Below, piece by piece: positions 12,001-24,600 of a stretch of 64,000 bases of DNA (the first letter of the stretch is position 1; each line of letters opens with the position of its first letter). The stretch spans positions 11,950,678 through 12,014,677 of the forward strand of contig NC_092579.1 in the NCBI RefSeq assembly GCF_037975245.1, read 5' to 3'. The DNA comes from Apostichopus japonicus. Its lineage: Eukaryota; Echinodermata; Holothuroidea; Aspidochirotida; Stichopodidae. A program made the translations under genes and the position numbers. The notes under the pieces are model-generated. The model was not told where the DNA came from. It ran no database searches and was given only the letters and a program-made list of their open reading frames with translations.

Positions 12001-15000
12001 TAAAATGGGGTTCTAAATAACACATAAATTTCCAACTTTCAACAAAATTTATGAAGAACATTTCATTTGCGTTTAATTTTACTGATGGGTGGACAGTTGT
12101 GGAAATATTATGTGAAGAGATTTTTTTCTTGGAACAAATAGAACTTAAAAAACAATGGACTAACATTAAAAGTTTACATGTACAATGCATCAACCAGTCT
12201 TAATGGAGCATTCCAAACACTTAAAATATAAAGTTTTAGGTTGAATAGATCTTGAAAACCAGAAATTACCAGTATTTAGGGTTGTGATTGTTACTAAGCC
12301 TAAAGTTCATCCCTGCGTAAATGCATTTCGAGCCTGGGTTGTAAATTTGTGTAACTTTGACTGACCCATAGATAGAAGGCCTCTATCTGTGTATGTGGAC
12401 AAAACCATTGTTTTTCCAGCCTCATTACATTGCATTCTTTGTTTTTCATGCCATCCTGGACATCAACCATATTTTATTTTTAATCCTTGAACACTTGCAA
12501 ATTGCAATGCTAACTGGTGTTGAGTGGGTGGGTGGGTGGGGGGGGGGGGGGGTTGGAAGGAAAAACCAAAAATGTCACAAAGATGAAACAGAAGTACAGG
12601 TAAAAGTGCAAACCCCCAACCAACCTCTCCCTGAACAAGAAAGAAATTCTAATAGCACTTATGTCATAATCCAAAAATCCAAAGCAAAGAAGAATGACAC
12701 ATGCTTCATTAAGTGTGAGTCTTTGTTCACTGATTTCCTATGTGTAACAGCTCTTTGTTCAATGCTACAAGGAAGTTTAAACAAAACTATCAAAACTGTG
12801 ACCGGTCATTAAGCTGTTACAGAAATACTATTCTACTGTATAAAGTGACTCAATTCTGGTGTTAATTAGTGGAAAGAAACTTGAGAAGCACAGTTTCAAC
12901 AAATTGATTCACAACTGAAAATATACTAAATTTCCTTGCGATGTAAAAGGAAAACAAGGAACCTTTGACATAAAGGTGTGCAAAAGGTGTAAATTGGATT
13001 TAATGAACACCTGGAAGAAAATCAACAATGAGAGCAAGGCTTGTTGGACAATATTAATTAGCAATTTATCCAGACTAAGTTGAGAGCAGATGGTAATTAC
13101 AAATTAAGGAGTAGGGTTGACCTCATGTCAATTACAAAAACAATAGACAGAAAAATCACTTGAACGCTTGTGTATAATATTTTCACTCCAATGAAGACGT
13201 TTGCAAAATACATACTAGCCTGTGTTGACTATTTTCCCTTTTCCTGAGCTATACATTTCAGTATGTAAATTGAGTTTTCCAAAACTTAAAAGGTCATTGG
13301 CATTGCTCCCCTAATATGCTAGATTGTCAAATAATGGTCAGTCACACACAATTGTCAACCATTCTTTCTCCAACAATCCTTACTGTCTCCTCTTTTCTCA
13401 GACAATTTTCTGTCCCATTTATAAACTCCTCCTCAATGGCACAGAATATATATCTGACAAGAACAAAATCCTAACAGGGACTGTTTGATGTTAAACTACT
13501 AGCAAGTTTAAAATGTTGACGTTGGATGGTATAAAAATACTTAACGGTTTTAGTTGTTGTGTACCAGATTTGTGTGATTTGAAACAATTAGAGGGAATTA
13601 CATGCACACAAAGACAATGCAGTTTTAGTTTAATTACTGATGCTAGTTTATCATGGAAAGAACTGTTTAATTACTACCAGAATCATAACTCCCAAATATA
13701 TGCCAACACTTGACCAGGATTGAAAAACCTGGCTATGAAAAGCATGTCTGCTAGCACTGGTGATTATGCTGCTATACTGTAGTATACAAAGTGGAGAACC
13801 CAACTTCACTCACGGTACAGTACACAAGGCTACTGTACCTTACTGTGAGAGGAATGGACAGGGCACTGTAATCACATGTGTTTCAGCTTAACAACTATAT
13901 AACTACAGTATATAACAACTCTCTGCATTCTTTATATTCGTCTCCATTTCATTTCTAGTTTACGCCCCAAGAATTTTCCAACCCTGTACAGGATATTTAA
14001 ACCAATTAGACTTCTAGTACTGTTGGATTTTCATTTTAAACAGTTTTTACTCACAGAGGCATTTTTAATCTAGCCTTACATTGATATTGCAATCATTTGG
14101 AGATCCATTAAAATTATTCATGAAGAAGATGTTATCAGCTCATGAATAGTCAGATCCCTTTTGTCTTCGGGTGAGTCTCATTACAATTTACTGGTGAATT
14201 CAAAGGCTAGATGGATACTGTATTTCAGTTAGGCTGCAGTATCACAAGTCTCTGTGATGTAGGCAGGGGGTAAATCTTTGTGGTATTATTTTGAAATTGC
14301 ACAATTTGCAATACAAGTGACAATACTGTACACCATACTGTATATGCAGAACTTAGTCTTGTAACTCAAACTTAGTGCTTGATGATTTTTAACACAGCAC
14401 AGTGTTAGTGTAGCACTGTGAGAACATGCATACTTTTGCGATATTTGCTGACAAACTTTAGTGTTGTTTTTGAAAGGTTCTAGGCTATTTTTCGAAAGCA
14501 AATTATGTGTTGTGCTAGCTTGTAGTCAAGTTAATTAGGTTGTGAGCGTGATTAATCGAACTTCCAAAGGGTTATCGCAACTACTGGCGATTAATCGATA
14601 ACGACTATCAGCACTAAAATTTAGTAATGTCAATTTCTTTTATGCTTCAAAGAAAATTAATGAATCTTTAAACTTTAGATCAATTGGTGGAAATTTCATC
14701 GTAAGAAATAATTATCTTCCATCCTGGTTGATTCTGTATAAATGACTGTCCGTGTATACTTACGACTGTGTGTATTTCACTCTCTTCTGTGGTCTATCAA
14801 ATCCTCCTTGAGTAATTACTTCATGGGTCTTTCCTGTCTCTGTCATTAAATATTCTAATTCATCTGCAACAATCTTACAAACTGAAATTAAAAGAATGCA
14901 AAGTAGGTGGTTAAATCATAGATCTGTTGTGACAACAAAGAATAACGGTGAATTTACTATACATTGCTTGAAGTTCAATGTGTTACACAATCACACTCAG

Positions 15001-17743
15001 TCTCAGAATGTGTCAAAAACTGTTTATCCAGTTGACCACATTCAATAGGTATTGTACCTGTATGAGAACTGTGTTGACAATAGAAGCAAAAACAACAAAC
15101 GTGACAATGACTGCATCTTGAAGTGCCTGAGTTAAAAGGAAAAGTCTCTATTAAAGCAACATTGTGAGCCGATTTTTCAGTTGACTTTTTTCAATTGTTT
15201 TGACAGTTTAGTTCCTTTGCTTAACTAATCACGCTTCATTTCAAATAATGATGTTTTTAATATAGTTCTATCCTTGGACCCCTCCTTTTCATTATTTATA
15301 TGAATGATATTGGTAAAATCTCCTCCAAAGCTTAGAATTGTGTTGTTTGCCGATGATACAAATGAGTTTCTTTTCTGATTACAACTATGAACGTCTGCAA
15401 CAAACTGTTCGTAATTTGATTTATGTACTTTCACAAATTGGCTTGCAGCAAATAAGCTTTCCCTTAATATTGATAAAACAAATTACATCGTCTTCAATGC
15501 AAGTAGACGTATGGCTAACTTTAATATTGATATCACAATGGTAAACCACTGCAGAGGGTTGATTTCATAAAGTTCTTAGGTATTTTTATAGACTCAAAGC
15601 TCACTTGGCGTGAGCACATTAGCCATATTTCCTGTCTTGTTGCAATGGGCGCAGGCATCTTGTCAAAACTTAAACAAGTCCTTCCTAGGAACGTTCTAAG
15701 GTCTCTTTATCAAACACTAGTACCACCATATTTGACTTACTGTAAGTTGTATCATTTGGTCATTTTTTTTTAGGGAGTGTCACTACCCAACAAGCCCTCT
15801 AGGGTATTTTGGTACAATATTCCTTTCACAACTTTTGTTTGTTATCTCCTTCTATGTTATATGTCATACTTTTCTTGTGATAGAACAAAAACAAATGAAA
15901 TGAAGTCCAAGTCAAATTTTCCAACTTGTCCAAGTTTGCATGTGACGGTGAGACCATATATTTGTCAGATTTGACTAAACTGTGGTGAAAAGCAAGATGC
16001 TCTCGTTTGGATGCTCATCTAATAGAAGGATTACCATTTGTCAGTGAAGTCACGTATCAAATAATGCAATGTTCTACTTTCCTAAATAGAAAAATGTTCC
16101 TTGTTTCAACAATATTCAACCACATTCACAAAAATATGTTATGCCGGTAATACATTGCAAATATAGTATGAGGTTATCATAAACCAGTAATCATGGTACT
16201 GTATATGGTTTGTAATTTTTGCTCCCTCTTTCTTAAAGGGTTAGAAGACTCGCCCAAAAAGAAACGTCTAATGCCGGTAATCTGACCTAGTTTAGAATGA
16301 GGTGTTACATAAGTGTTACACACCACCATCGATCCGACGATCCCAGAAAATACATGCACAGCTTGCTACCGTCGGTAATTAGACACTAGTGCACAGTCAG
16401 TACATACAGCTGCGGTCAATACCCACAGCACAGTGTATAAACGATACAGCGATGGACATCAGGTCCAGCTAAGGATAACAAGGTATCATGTTTCATTACT
16501 GTCTGCCTTTTGTAGCGACACAAACAAACGTCACTTGCAAGCAACAGAAAGTTAACTTTTTCAGATGGCCGCACGCGATTTGGGGTGAGTCTTCAATGCC
16601 TTTAATGTCCCTTTAGGTGGACGATGACAACATTCCATTTTTCAGAGGCTTATCTACTCTTTTAATAATAATAATAATAATAGTCATTAGTTCGGGAGGG
16701 GGGGGGGCAGAGGTATCTAATTATGAAAATTTGCCAATTTTATGGGTAATTTAGAAGTCATCAAGAAAACACTTTTCTCCCATCAGATAATTTCCTGGAT
16801 GTGCCATAGTCACTGAAGGTTATGGGGAACTCCTAACTACTGGAAGCTGGGATGGCATATGCCCAAATGAGGAAGTGAAAGAACTACAGAACAAATAGCC
16901 ATTGCACAGTTTAGTCAGTCAAAGGAACTAATAGAACTTTACAAACTACTCTCTATAATGTAGCTATTATAAAATTAACTCTAAGATGTGTTGTAAAGGG
17001 TAGTGTACAAACTAACAGAAATAAGTTAACGATATAAAGTAGGGGAACATGTATTAAAGTGCCAGGTACAAAGAAACAAAATTGGCAACTTTTGGCATTT
17101 ACTTCAATAATTATGGGGCATATCAGACAAAAGGTATAGCTGCCGTGAAGTTGAAAACCCAAACGGTAAAATTCTCTTCAAAGTTAATTGAAGGACCTTT
17201 TAAATTTTGGAAAGGCATTCATTTTTAACTGTCTTGTGGGTATGCTGATGTTCTGAGCATATTGCTCAGAACTATGCAGTGTCTAACTCTAAAGTTAGTG
17301 CACATGTAATGCTACAAAAAGTACAAAATCACCAATGCCTGTTCAAACAGAGATTAGAATGTAATTTCAAGATCTGTGAGTTTGGTCTGGGTTAGTAAAT
17401 AAAGGCCTATAACAAGCTGAAGTTTAGGGGCTAGGATATTAGACAGCAACACCACACACATGTATAGGCCCTTACATTATAATAAGTTTACACTGCAGTT
17501 ACACATATAGGGACATAAGAGAATGCTAAGCCTAGACTAGAGTCTAGCGTTAATTAGAGCTAGTCTTGTGAACGAAAATTCATGTAAGTTTTACTTTGTG
17601 AAGCGATAAATAAATACCTTACCTTCACATTTCGTCGGGTTTCGATGAGGGTTTCCAGGATCATACTCTTCGCTAACTTCATTAGCACATATTATTTGGA
17701 AAGTAAGCCCCAGAAAGAGGAAGACATACACATCAGCTTTCAT
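5944..17743 (-). CDS. CNPY3/4: Canopy family ER co-chaperone (CNPY3/CNPY4-like), complete, 6 exons
   Basis: Exons on the minus strand: 17743-17623, 14881-14764, 10317-10231, 9958-9826, 7342-7222, 6065-5944 (702 nt, 233 residues plus stop). All junctions are GT-AG and all phases join. Residues 1-20 look like a signal peptide. Six cysteines (39, 42, 92, 154, 183, 195) follow the saposin-like canopy pattern, with KCEVC at 38-42 and the C-x11-C spacing of the last pair. Motifs such as CERVLEYNIHAERK, GIPLSMWDEPS and CLDEVWTGKE are typical of CNPY3/CNPY4. The tail is acidic (EEEGDEE) and ends in KDEL, so the product should stay in the ER lumen. Vertebrate CNPY3 helps GRP94/HSP90B1 fold Toll-like receptors; whether this homologue does so is inference. 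The MKADV start is preferred because it gives a clean signal peptide; an upstream in-frame ATG lies at 17806. An AATAAA on the minus strand at 5463-5468 is a possible polyadenylation signal. CNPY3 versus CNPY4 is not resolved. Confidence 0.93.
6131..6172. repeat. Partial copy of CNPY exon 6 3' end
   Basis: About 40 bp in intron 5 resembling 5926-5972, the end of exon 6, including the bases for the final DEL and stop. It has no acceptor and an in-frame stop precedes it, so it is unlikely to be used. Confidence 0.5.
6419..6784. mobile_element. MITE of the GGCGTAGGA family, copy 1
   Basis: Ends CAGTGGCGTAGGAAGG and CCGGTTCCTATGCCCTTG are imperfect inverted repeats (GGCRTAGGAA core). The interior has G-runs and C-runs and an internal repeat of CAGATGCAATTTGGTGC. 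No coding capacity. In CNPY intron 5. Confidence 0.6.
7222..7342 (-). CDS. CNPY3/4: CNPY3/4-like exon 5
   Basis: Residues 154-193 plus one base: CHFLIENYEEVIENWFFK, then EYLCVDRVLSKEEA, with Cys154 and Cys183. The donor GCAG|GTGGGA was chosen over reading through to a stop at 7202, because splicing to 6065 restores the sixth family cysteine, the tryptophan motif and a KDEL end. Confidence 0.9.
8012..8175. mobile_element. Short element with GACCGAGGAC inverted ends, copy 1
   Basis: Left end ATTCAGACCGAGGACC, right end GTCCTCGGTCAGAAT, inverted repeats of about 14 bp. The interior repeats the CCGAGGAC core. A second copy starts at 63882 and runs off the window. In CNPY intron 5-exon 5/4 intron (between 7343 and 9825). 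Confidence 0.65.
8835..9216 (-). mobile_element. tRNA-derived SINE, full head, minus orientation
   Basis: On the minus strand the head from 9216 reads like a tRNA: TGGTCAAGTGGTTAAGGCAG as box A region and GGTTCGAGCCC as box B. It is followed by GTGTCCTTGGGCAAGACGC, a body phrase common in metazoan SINEs, and a body shared with 29143-29345. Pol III promoter boxes are intact in sequence. Lies in CNPY intron 4. Confidence 0.75.
9560..9676. repeat. Tandem duplicate copying end of CNPY exon 4 and its donor
   Basis: The segment ending TCTAACTTACATATTGATTG (9641-9660) repeats 9816-9835, so 25 nt of exon 4 and the GTAAG donor are present twice. The flanking phrase TTATGAAGAATG also recurs at 9560 and 9680. 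The copy lacks an acceptor. Confidence 0.7.
9826..9958 (-). CDS. CNPY3/4: CNPY3/4-like exon 4
   Basis: Residues 109-153, including FAKGTSETMETLKNLVNKG and GIPLSMWDEPS, the most conserved part of CNPY3/4. Acceptor ATCCAG, donor TAT|GTAAGT, phase 0. A partial copy of its 3' end and donor lies just downstream at 9651-9675. Confidence 0.94.
10231..10317 (-). CDS. CNPY3/4: CNPY3/4-like exon 3
   Basis: Residues 80-108 plus two bases, including EIRLIEVLESVCERVLEY and HAERK, a strongly conserved canopy block with Cys92. Acceptor CCACAG, donor GTACAG. Confidence 0.93.
10419..10644. mobile_element. hAT-like MITE, 226 bp
   Basis: Starts CAGTGGTTCTCAATTAA and ends CCAATTGAGAATCTTTG; the inverted ends share TTCTCAATT and the CAGTGGTTCTCAA start is typical of hAT elements. 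No coding capacity. A clean 8 bp target duplication was not found. In CNPY intron 2. Confidence 0.6.
10821..11958. mobile_element. Foldback-like element with repeat-array inverted arms
   Basis: Left arm 10821-10999 is about nine units of a 22 bp repeat (GGTCATTTCGCCCAACCAGC type). Right arm 11784-11958 is the inverted array. The outer 33 bp of both arms are identical when inverted, beginning CACTTCGCCCAACAACC. The 784 bp middle has its own duplicated blocks: CAAACCTAACCCCTAAAACA near 11245 and 11509, and TATTCGGTTCGTATCCTGTA near 11556 and 11716. This matches foldback transposon architecture. No transposase. In CNPY intron 2. Confidence 0.75.
12528..12552. repeat. GGTG/poly-G tract
   Basis: GGGTGGGTGGGTGGGG followed by a run of G, an intronic low-complexity tract. 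Similar poly-G or poly-C runs recur at 18868, 18998, 35317, 41398, 48857, 50974 and 52889. Confidence 0.8.
14764..14881 (-). CDS. CNPY3/4: CNPY3/4-like exon 2
   Basis: Residues 41-79 plus two bases, including VCKIVADELEYLMTETGKT, the second cysteine of the CxxC pair and the first helix of the family. Acceptor TTTCAG, donor GTAAGT. Confidence 0.92.
15253..15755 (+). pseudogene. LINE reverse transcriptase fragment, degenerate
   Basis: In CNPY intron 1, plus strand. Frame-shifted pieces read ILGPLLFIIYMNDIGKI, then VLFADDT (the RT catalytic box region, broken by a shift), then VKFLGIFIDSKLTWREHI and LPRNVLRSLYQTLVPPYLTY. This order matches the RT thumb of non-LTR retrotransposons (CR1/L2/jockey type). 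Several stops and frameshifts make it dead. Confidence 0.8.
16233..16616. mobile_element. Dispersed repeat copy 2 (TIR family with GAAGACTC)
   Basis: Lies in CNPY intron 1. It keeps both ends: TTAAAGGGTTAGAAGACTCG on the left and GAGTCTTC...CCCTTTAG on the right. Pairing with 4369-4712 shows it is dispersed. TTA/TAA-type ends hint at a PIF/Harbinger relative, which is speculative. Confidence 0.6.
17623..17743 (-). CDS. CNPY3/4: CNPY3/4-like exon 1 (signal peptide)
   Basis: Residues 1-40 plus one base. The hydrophobic run VYVFLFLGLTFQIICA is followed by an acidic N-terminus and the first cysteine (PTKCE). The donor reads GAAG|GTAAGG, phase 1. Confidence 0.92.
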
Positions 17744-18839
17744 TTTCTTCAGAAGGTACAAACTATTGTACAGAATATGAAGCTCGGCAAAGGAAAGGTT
17801 TTTCAAATATTCTACAGCTCGTAACTAGTGTTTCTTTCACTCACCATTTAACTAACTTGTAACAAGAATTTCTTTTGTATTACAGCTCCCTAGTTTACAC
17901 TGACATATATCGACCTTCCTGTATTCGTACTACTACCATGCCGCTGTGCATTTGTGCTGTTGAGTTGTCTGAATTTGATTGCCAAGATTCGAAAGGGGAA
18001 GTACCTAACTATTTATTCCGCTACACACATGTGTGAATATCTGATTGGATCATGTCATATTCACCAAGTTTCTCTGTGCTTGTTATAACGGTGGCGTTGT
18101 GTCGCGTATTACAAATTTTACAACTGGCAAGAAGAATCGCTAAGTAGATTCAGGTGTGACCTTTACCAGGTTATATCATATTTCATAAGAATTCCGAAAC
18201 GCTCCTCGGTCGACGTGCAACATGCCTGTCAATGCAAGATGTAAACGGTTCAAACTTCCCTATGCTATAGTGTTAGGCTATTTCGATCATTTTTTCATGG
18301 TATCTCGAGGTTGGAATCTTCTCTTTAAATAATACTTAAATCCATCTCGTCAATCACTATCCACTTTGAAGTCGTGATAAACACTGTTTAGATCCGTATA
18401 ATTTCATGTAAGGAGGAAGACTACCGACAAGTTTAGTCTCTTTCAGCCGATAAAAATTACACAAAAGGTATAATAATATAATCCGTTCATCAATTGGAGT
18501 CTTCGGAAAGCAGGATAACTCTCCATGAATAGGAAAATCAGTACCTCCTCTCGGATTATGTCACAATACACAAATCCCTTGCCGTTGATATATCACTGAA
18601 ACTGATTAGACAACATTTGATCGGCTCCTGCAGTTTAGCAGAACTTAAAAACAAGAGCAGACTACTATTTTAATACAACGTTATTAAGGGCAAAACAAGG
18701 CAAGCAATATTCACAGAATGGAAGCTTTAATAAACTACGAGGGGGACATTACAATACTGGCAGGCTGTCCCAAGACCTGGCGACCCAACCCTCAACGGGA
18801 AGAGAACTAAGCTAAGAAACAAGAAAATTCCCTTCCCGG

Positions 18840-19522
18840 CAAGGGCGGCGGAAGCACTTTTAATCTGGGGGGGGGGGGCACCAACGTCGAAGGGCACTTT
18901 GCAGAAATTCGATTGGACTGATGCAGCCTGATATTTAGTACCCTTTATAACTCTTATTGTATTATCTTATTTGCGTATACACATCACTCCATCAACGCCA
19001 CCCCCCCCCCCCACTCAAGGAAACAATGCATACTAGCACTGCAATATCTAATGTGCAAATTGGAAACAAGGAAAAAGACAAAATGAGATGAAATCATTAT
19101 AAATTCCAAGTCCCTGCACACGCGATCGATACATGCATGAAAGCAAATGAAATATGTCAAAATACTGAAAGAAAAATAATTTTATATGTGTTTTTCAATG
19201 GTTAAACTGATATTATTATGATCATTATTAATGTAACGACTTTCCCAATAATTATAACCAATTTGGAATTAGGGTTATAACACGGCAAATGATTGTATGT
19301 TATTGGCATGCGATGTAATAACCAACGCATGCCTATATGATATGCACATTAAGATGTGGTAGTAAACATTTAAAACTTCCCGAAATATTTCATTCGACGT
19401 GGGTTTCGCTTTGTAAACTCTTTTTTATTTAGAAATTTTTATGTAGAAAAAGGGCACATTTTTAACCTGAGGAAAAGTGGGGGGCACGTGCCCCCTGTGC
19501 CCCCCCGGTTCCGCAGCCCTTG
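18840..19522. mobile_element. MITE of the GGCGTAGGA family, copy 2 (683 bp)
   Basis: Inverted ends CAAGGGCGGCGGAA and TTCCGCAGCCCTTG. It shares about 180 bp with copy 3 at 41372-41824, including TTTTTCAATGGTTAAACTGA and CCTATATGATATGCACATTA. Contains poly-G and poly-C runs. Confidence 0.7.
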
Positions 19523-21544
19523 CTTCCCGGTAGCTGGGCTGTTCCCCGGAAGAGAACTACTTCTTCTGGAGTTTGACCCACAAGCCCAAGGGGGGGGGGG
19601 GCTCCCTCTGCCAGAGCCGAAACATCCTTCCAGGTTAAAAATTCTAGCATGTTTAGAGAGGATTTTAAATTAGTCTTTGTGGCGTAGATGTTATTAATAA
19701 AAGAAGGTTTCGAATACTGGGGGCAAGGAGAAGAGAGTTTTGAAATATTTTTGGTTGGAAACAATAAGTTAATTAAAGATAGAAGGATTGGGTTAGCTGC
19801 TTCAAGCAGCGTTTTGGTAAAGCAATATACCTCAGGCATGTTGAGGCAAATTCTAAGGGCTTTATTATTAATAAAATTTAATGTATGTGTATAGACCTTA
19901 TAACCGTCGTCACTTTATTGTTCTTCGTACCAATTATTAGGCTATATAGGAGCAAATCCTATTAATAACAAATTTGGCCAAATAATGAGCGAAAGGTCTT
20001 TGTTGACACATATGCCTATAACACTCACGGGAATATGAACTTTCATTGTTAATTACTGGATAAATTTGACATCCCTCTCTCGTTTTATGTGAATAAAAGC
20101 CTATTCATATCTCTTTATGACTCATCAAAATCAGGCATGGAGTAAGGGTATCAAAATACTTTATCATGAACAAAAGAAAGCATTTCTTTCTTGGTGTACA
20201 CAAAGGGTATGCTGGTTACATACGTTATATAATAGAGAAGAGATCGAAGATCCAATGTTAGTAATAAAGCTGCGAGAATAATCTAACCAAAACTAACGCC
20301 ACAGCCCACATAGCTCAATCGGTTTCCAAAAATAGCGAAGTGTAAGTAACTTGTATCGACATAGGAAAAAAAATTGCCTCTTTGGGTCCCTAATTAGAAT
20401 CTAAGCTATACCATATAAATCGCTTCTCGGCAAATCAAACACATTATTTAGGGGTTTCAAACTTTGTTTACTGTTCATTTCTGTGTTATCGGTTCCCGAG
20501 ACAGCAAGTATTCGCGGGAACATTAACGTTCTCAATTGTACGGCACAGATGTAAAACTGATTATTTAGTATGTCAAGAAAGACCACCCAAATTCAAAACA
20601 AACTTTTAACATTTTATTATTGGTCTGATGTTTCCATATGAGCCACAGTCAATTGCTTCCAAGAAATTCCAAAGGACACTATAGACCTACGATTTGTGTT
20701 AATGTGAATGTTTATATAAACATACCCATGTGACTCGATCGCAGTGCCACTTGTCTGTCAATTATGTGAAGAAACCAAGCATCTGTCGCGTACTTACATA
20801 TGATGGAGGGAAGAATTGGGTAGGGGGTGGGGTAAAGGGGATTTGAGGTCAGAGAACTTGCCCTACGGCCCCTATGGTACGTATTGCTATTTCAATGGGC
20901 TGATTAAAAAGAAATGTCAAATGAAAAACATAGGTGTATAATAATGTCAATTCCATTTTTTATTGTCCAATGCCAATAAAATAAAATATTACTCAGTACA
21001 ATTTTCTAGAAGTGAATCAACTACATTATCTTAACTAACCTTATTCCATTAAGACACAAGCTGCCATTTGGCAAGGCCACATTATATGAAATAAACTCTT
21101 TCAAAAAGCCACAAATATGGTGTAGAAAGTTTCTCTCGTGATAAAACCTTTGGTTTAAAATGATAAATAGACTGTTTCCTCATATCAATACCTTATAATT
21201 ATTAAAAACAAAAATCAGAAAAATCAATGCCTCACCAAAAGTTCTGAAAGTCATTTCACATTCCAAGTACATCTCAATAACATCTAAATTAGCTGGAATA
21301 TTGGTAAACTACACTGATAACGAACTCCGAATAGTAACTCTGAGAAAACATAAATAACTTAAAACTGATACTTGGCTCAATGAAATCAATCCTTCTGCAC
21401 AAATAAACTACAAGCAAGACAGGAAACGATGAGGCCCAGATTCTTGCTAAAACAGTAACATAGCAATCTTGAATATCATTTTCAGAGCAAGAAGGATTTC
21501 TGCATGTTCAGTCACTCTCACTGATGCCAGTGACTAATAAAATA

Positions 21545-21680
21545 AAATAAACATACCCCCCTTTAATATCTGCAGTATTAGACAGAGGGGGAAATCCCCC
21601 TCTCTTACCCTCTGCAGTATTAGACAGAGGGATAAATGTACCTCTCTACCCTCTGCAGTATTAAACAGAGGGGCGAATGA
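21545..21680. repeat. Three tandem units of about 58 bp
   Basis: Each unit has the block CTGCAGTATTARACAGAGGG separated by short variable spacers. Intergenic. A nearby 24 bp unit (CTCACCATTTTTGTTCTTTT) occurs twice at 21805-21850. Confidence 0.8.
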
Positions 21681-24600
21681 ACACCTAAATATGATGATAT
21701 TATCTTGTGATTGGAAATACGAATAGAGCAACCGGTAGTAAATGTTCGTTTCTGAACATTTTGTTGGATATTCAATGACAAGTTAACAAGGTTGACTTTA
21801 TTCTCACCATTTTTGTTCTTTTCCATCTCACCATTTTTGTTCTTTTCCAAACATTTTTTGAAACAATTAATATTTGAACCTTGATTCTCCTTTGACATTT
21901 TCTCTGCATTTTATTTCACTTAGTTCATAAACCATATATTTTATTTACCACACACTGATTCTAGATCTTGATCAAATAGGCATCACTTGGTAAATAAAAT
22001 TGAGAGGGAAAAAATGTTTAGACACTATACTGGATTAAAATTATTAATATATCATATGTGAAACTTTTGACAGTAAACATTTCCAAGACACTTTCATTGC
22101 ACAACAAGGACTAGTAAAGCTTTTAGTGTTTTATGGAATGATAATTTGATTGATTGAAAGACAAAACTTCTTTACAGTATGCAATCACTTTTCTTTGTAG
22201 TGGGGTTGGGGTTGGGAGGGGGGGGGTTGACTTCCAAGGGATGTTGTCATCCAAGGGAGGTGTCTAAGTTGAGGGATGTCTCATCTCATGTTAAACATTT
22301 TGGTAACATGGCAAGTGCTCAGATGCAAAATGGTGTTATATTTTGCAACTTTTGAAACAATCTTAAAGAGTTTTGGACTGTTTAGGTTGTACTGCACACA
22401 CATGTTAAATATTTATTTATCGTACTGAATTTGAGAATTTACAGTCTACAATTGGGGAAGGGGGGGGAGTGAGCCACCCTGATTTTGTTTCTGGGAGGCC
22501 CCTAAGGAGTATATGTCATTGCACCCATGGTTAAACATACACATTTACGTTTTATTATAAGATATGCAGTGACAATTTTTTGCAATTATGAGTAAATCAA
22601 GGCAGTTTTTAAATGTTACAAATTAACTAACAGGAAACAAATTTCATTGGCTAGTAAAAACTCCCCTAGTATAACACTGATATATATATAGAAATTGTCA
22701 ATTTTCTTTGGGCTAGATAAAATTGGGCTAGATAAAATAAAATAAAATTTGAAAGCTACCACCAGGTATTGTATCATTACCGAAATACTAAAACAAAAAT
22801 CTCTACATTCATGATGTACCTGAGACAGCCGCTGGTAGACACTGTTGTGTTTCAATTTTGTGACAACGGAAGAATGGGGTAGGAAAACATCGGAGGACAT
22901 TATAAAATTAAGTAAAAAAAAAATACCTGATGCCTGAGAATCCTGTGAAATTTGTAATCATTGCTTTGTTTTTGTCCAACTTTGGTTATTCTGAGTTGGA
23001 TGGAAATACCATTTTCCCCCTCTGCAATTATGATAACCCTGGTTATTGCTACCTAAACTGATAAAATATGAATTCTGTATATATATAAAATGTAAATTTG
23101 ATCAAAACCGAATAATATGCTTTTGGCAAGACTAAAAACACATTAAAACTATGGCAGTTCAATAATTTTTTTTACAGAACCCCACTCTTTAAAATGTTAT
23201 CATGTATTCAGTGTACCATGTCCAGGGGCACAGGGCAATGCAAGCAAATTAACATACACGACCAAATTTAATGAGCATAAATTTCAAATGATTTAAATAG
23301 ATGGATAAGAATCAGTCACATAAATGCCAAAATTGCATTCTCTGTATAATACCCAAAAAAATTAAAATGGAGCCAGTTCCTATGGTAAGTTCAAGACAAT
23401 ATTTGGTAAAGTAAAAGATGACATTTATGATTAAAATCTGGACGTTTATCTGGATTTTCTGGCATTTGAAGAAATTTCTTGTAAAATTCACTTCACAACT
23501 ATGCAAAACAGAGATACAAGGAATCTGCTGCACATATCTACATTGTAGTTACATTACAATTTTAAAAATTGCATCAGTAATGAAGAACTTAAGAATAAAC
23601 ATGATGAAACAATGTTAATACTTTTGCCCTCAAATGACAAGTTGTTATCACCAGGAAATAAAGTCTGGGCAGCACATTTTTATAAACCTCCCTTCTTTGA
23701 TAAGATAAAAAGTTTCATAAAAGGAAAGACTTGTAGAGGAATAATTGATACCGACCTTATTTTGTTTGTTCTAATCTGACTTTACCATATCACTGTTTTT
23801 GCAGTACTAAAAATTTGAAAAGTGAATCATTTTGAAGGTCTGGTAATTGATTGTTATAAAATCATCGCGGAATGCCATCCATTGCAAGGTCCGATTATTC
23901 ATTTAGAAGAAATAAGATGACTTTCAGACCTATTATTACACTATTTTGTACCAAATAGTTCATTATTTTGCTCAACCTAAAAAGATTGTGGAATGAACAC
24001 ACTGGGTACTTTCTTGCAAGGTCTGTCTTGCTTGGTTCTGGCTAATTAAACACAATTTATAGATTATTATTATTATTCATTTCTGGTCACATCAACTGAA
24101 AGATGGAATTGCACAATCTCCTTGTTTTGTTTGTGTACAGTTTGAAATAATATGTTGGTAAAAGATACATGGCAGGCGATGTTCTAACTGGATGAAAAGT
24201 AAAAAATGTGTGAAACGTGAAAAAAATGTACAAACAGTAGTAGTATTTGCAGTGATTTAAGAGAAAGTCCAATGATTATTGCTGTTATTGCTTTAACGAC
24301 TCCACACTGGAATGTGTATGTAATCAAACCTATGTAGATTTAATACATAACACTAACATAATTTTTTACACTTTTATTTTACAATTTTATCAGTTGAGTC
24401 AGTCTGATGTTGGTTATGTAACATTACTATCAACTGTAGGATAGTGTTTGAACAAATCAGTTGAGTATTCTAATGTAGGTTATGTAACATTACTATCAAC
24501 TAGTTTTGATCAACCCACAACAGGATTTCACTGACTACAGGATTTAATGAATTTGAGCTACTACAAGATTTGATTGATTTGATTGATTACAGGACTAATG

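Noticed and set aside
11777-12193. Minus-strand open frame rich in HFAQPAWSFRP repeats
   Set aside because: It is a translation of the 22 bp foldback arm repeat and has no family resemblance or splice context.
17744-17806. Longer N-terminus from an upstream in-frame ATG in the CNPY gene
   Set aside because: It would place 21 residues before the signal peptide, and internal MKADV gives a normal start; not fully excluded.
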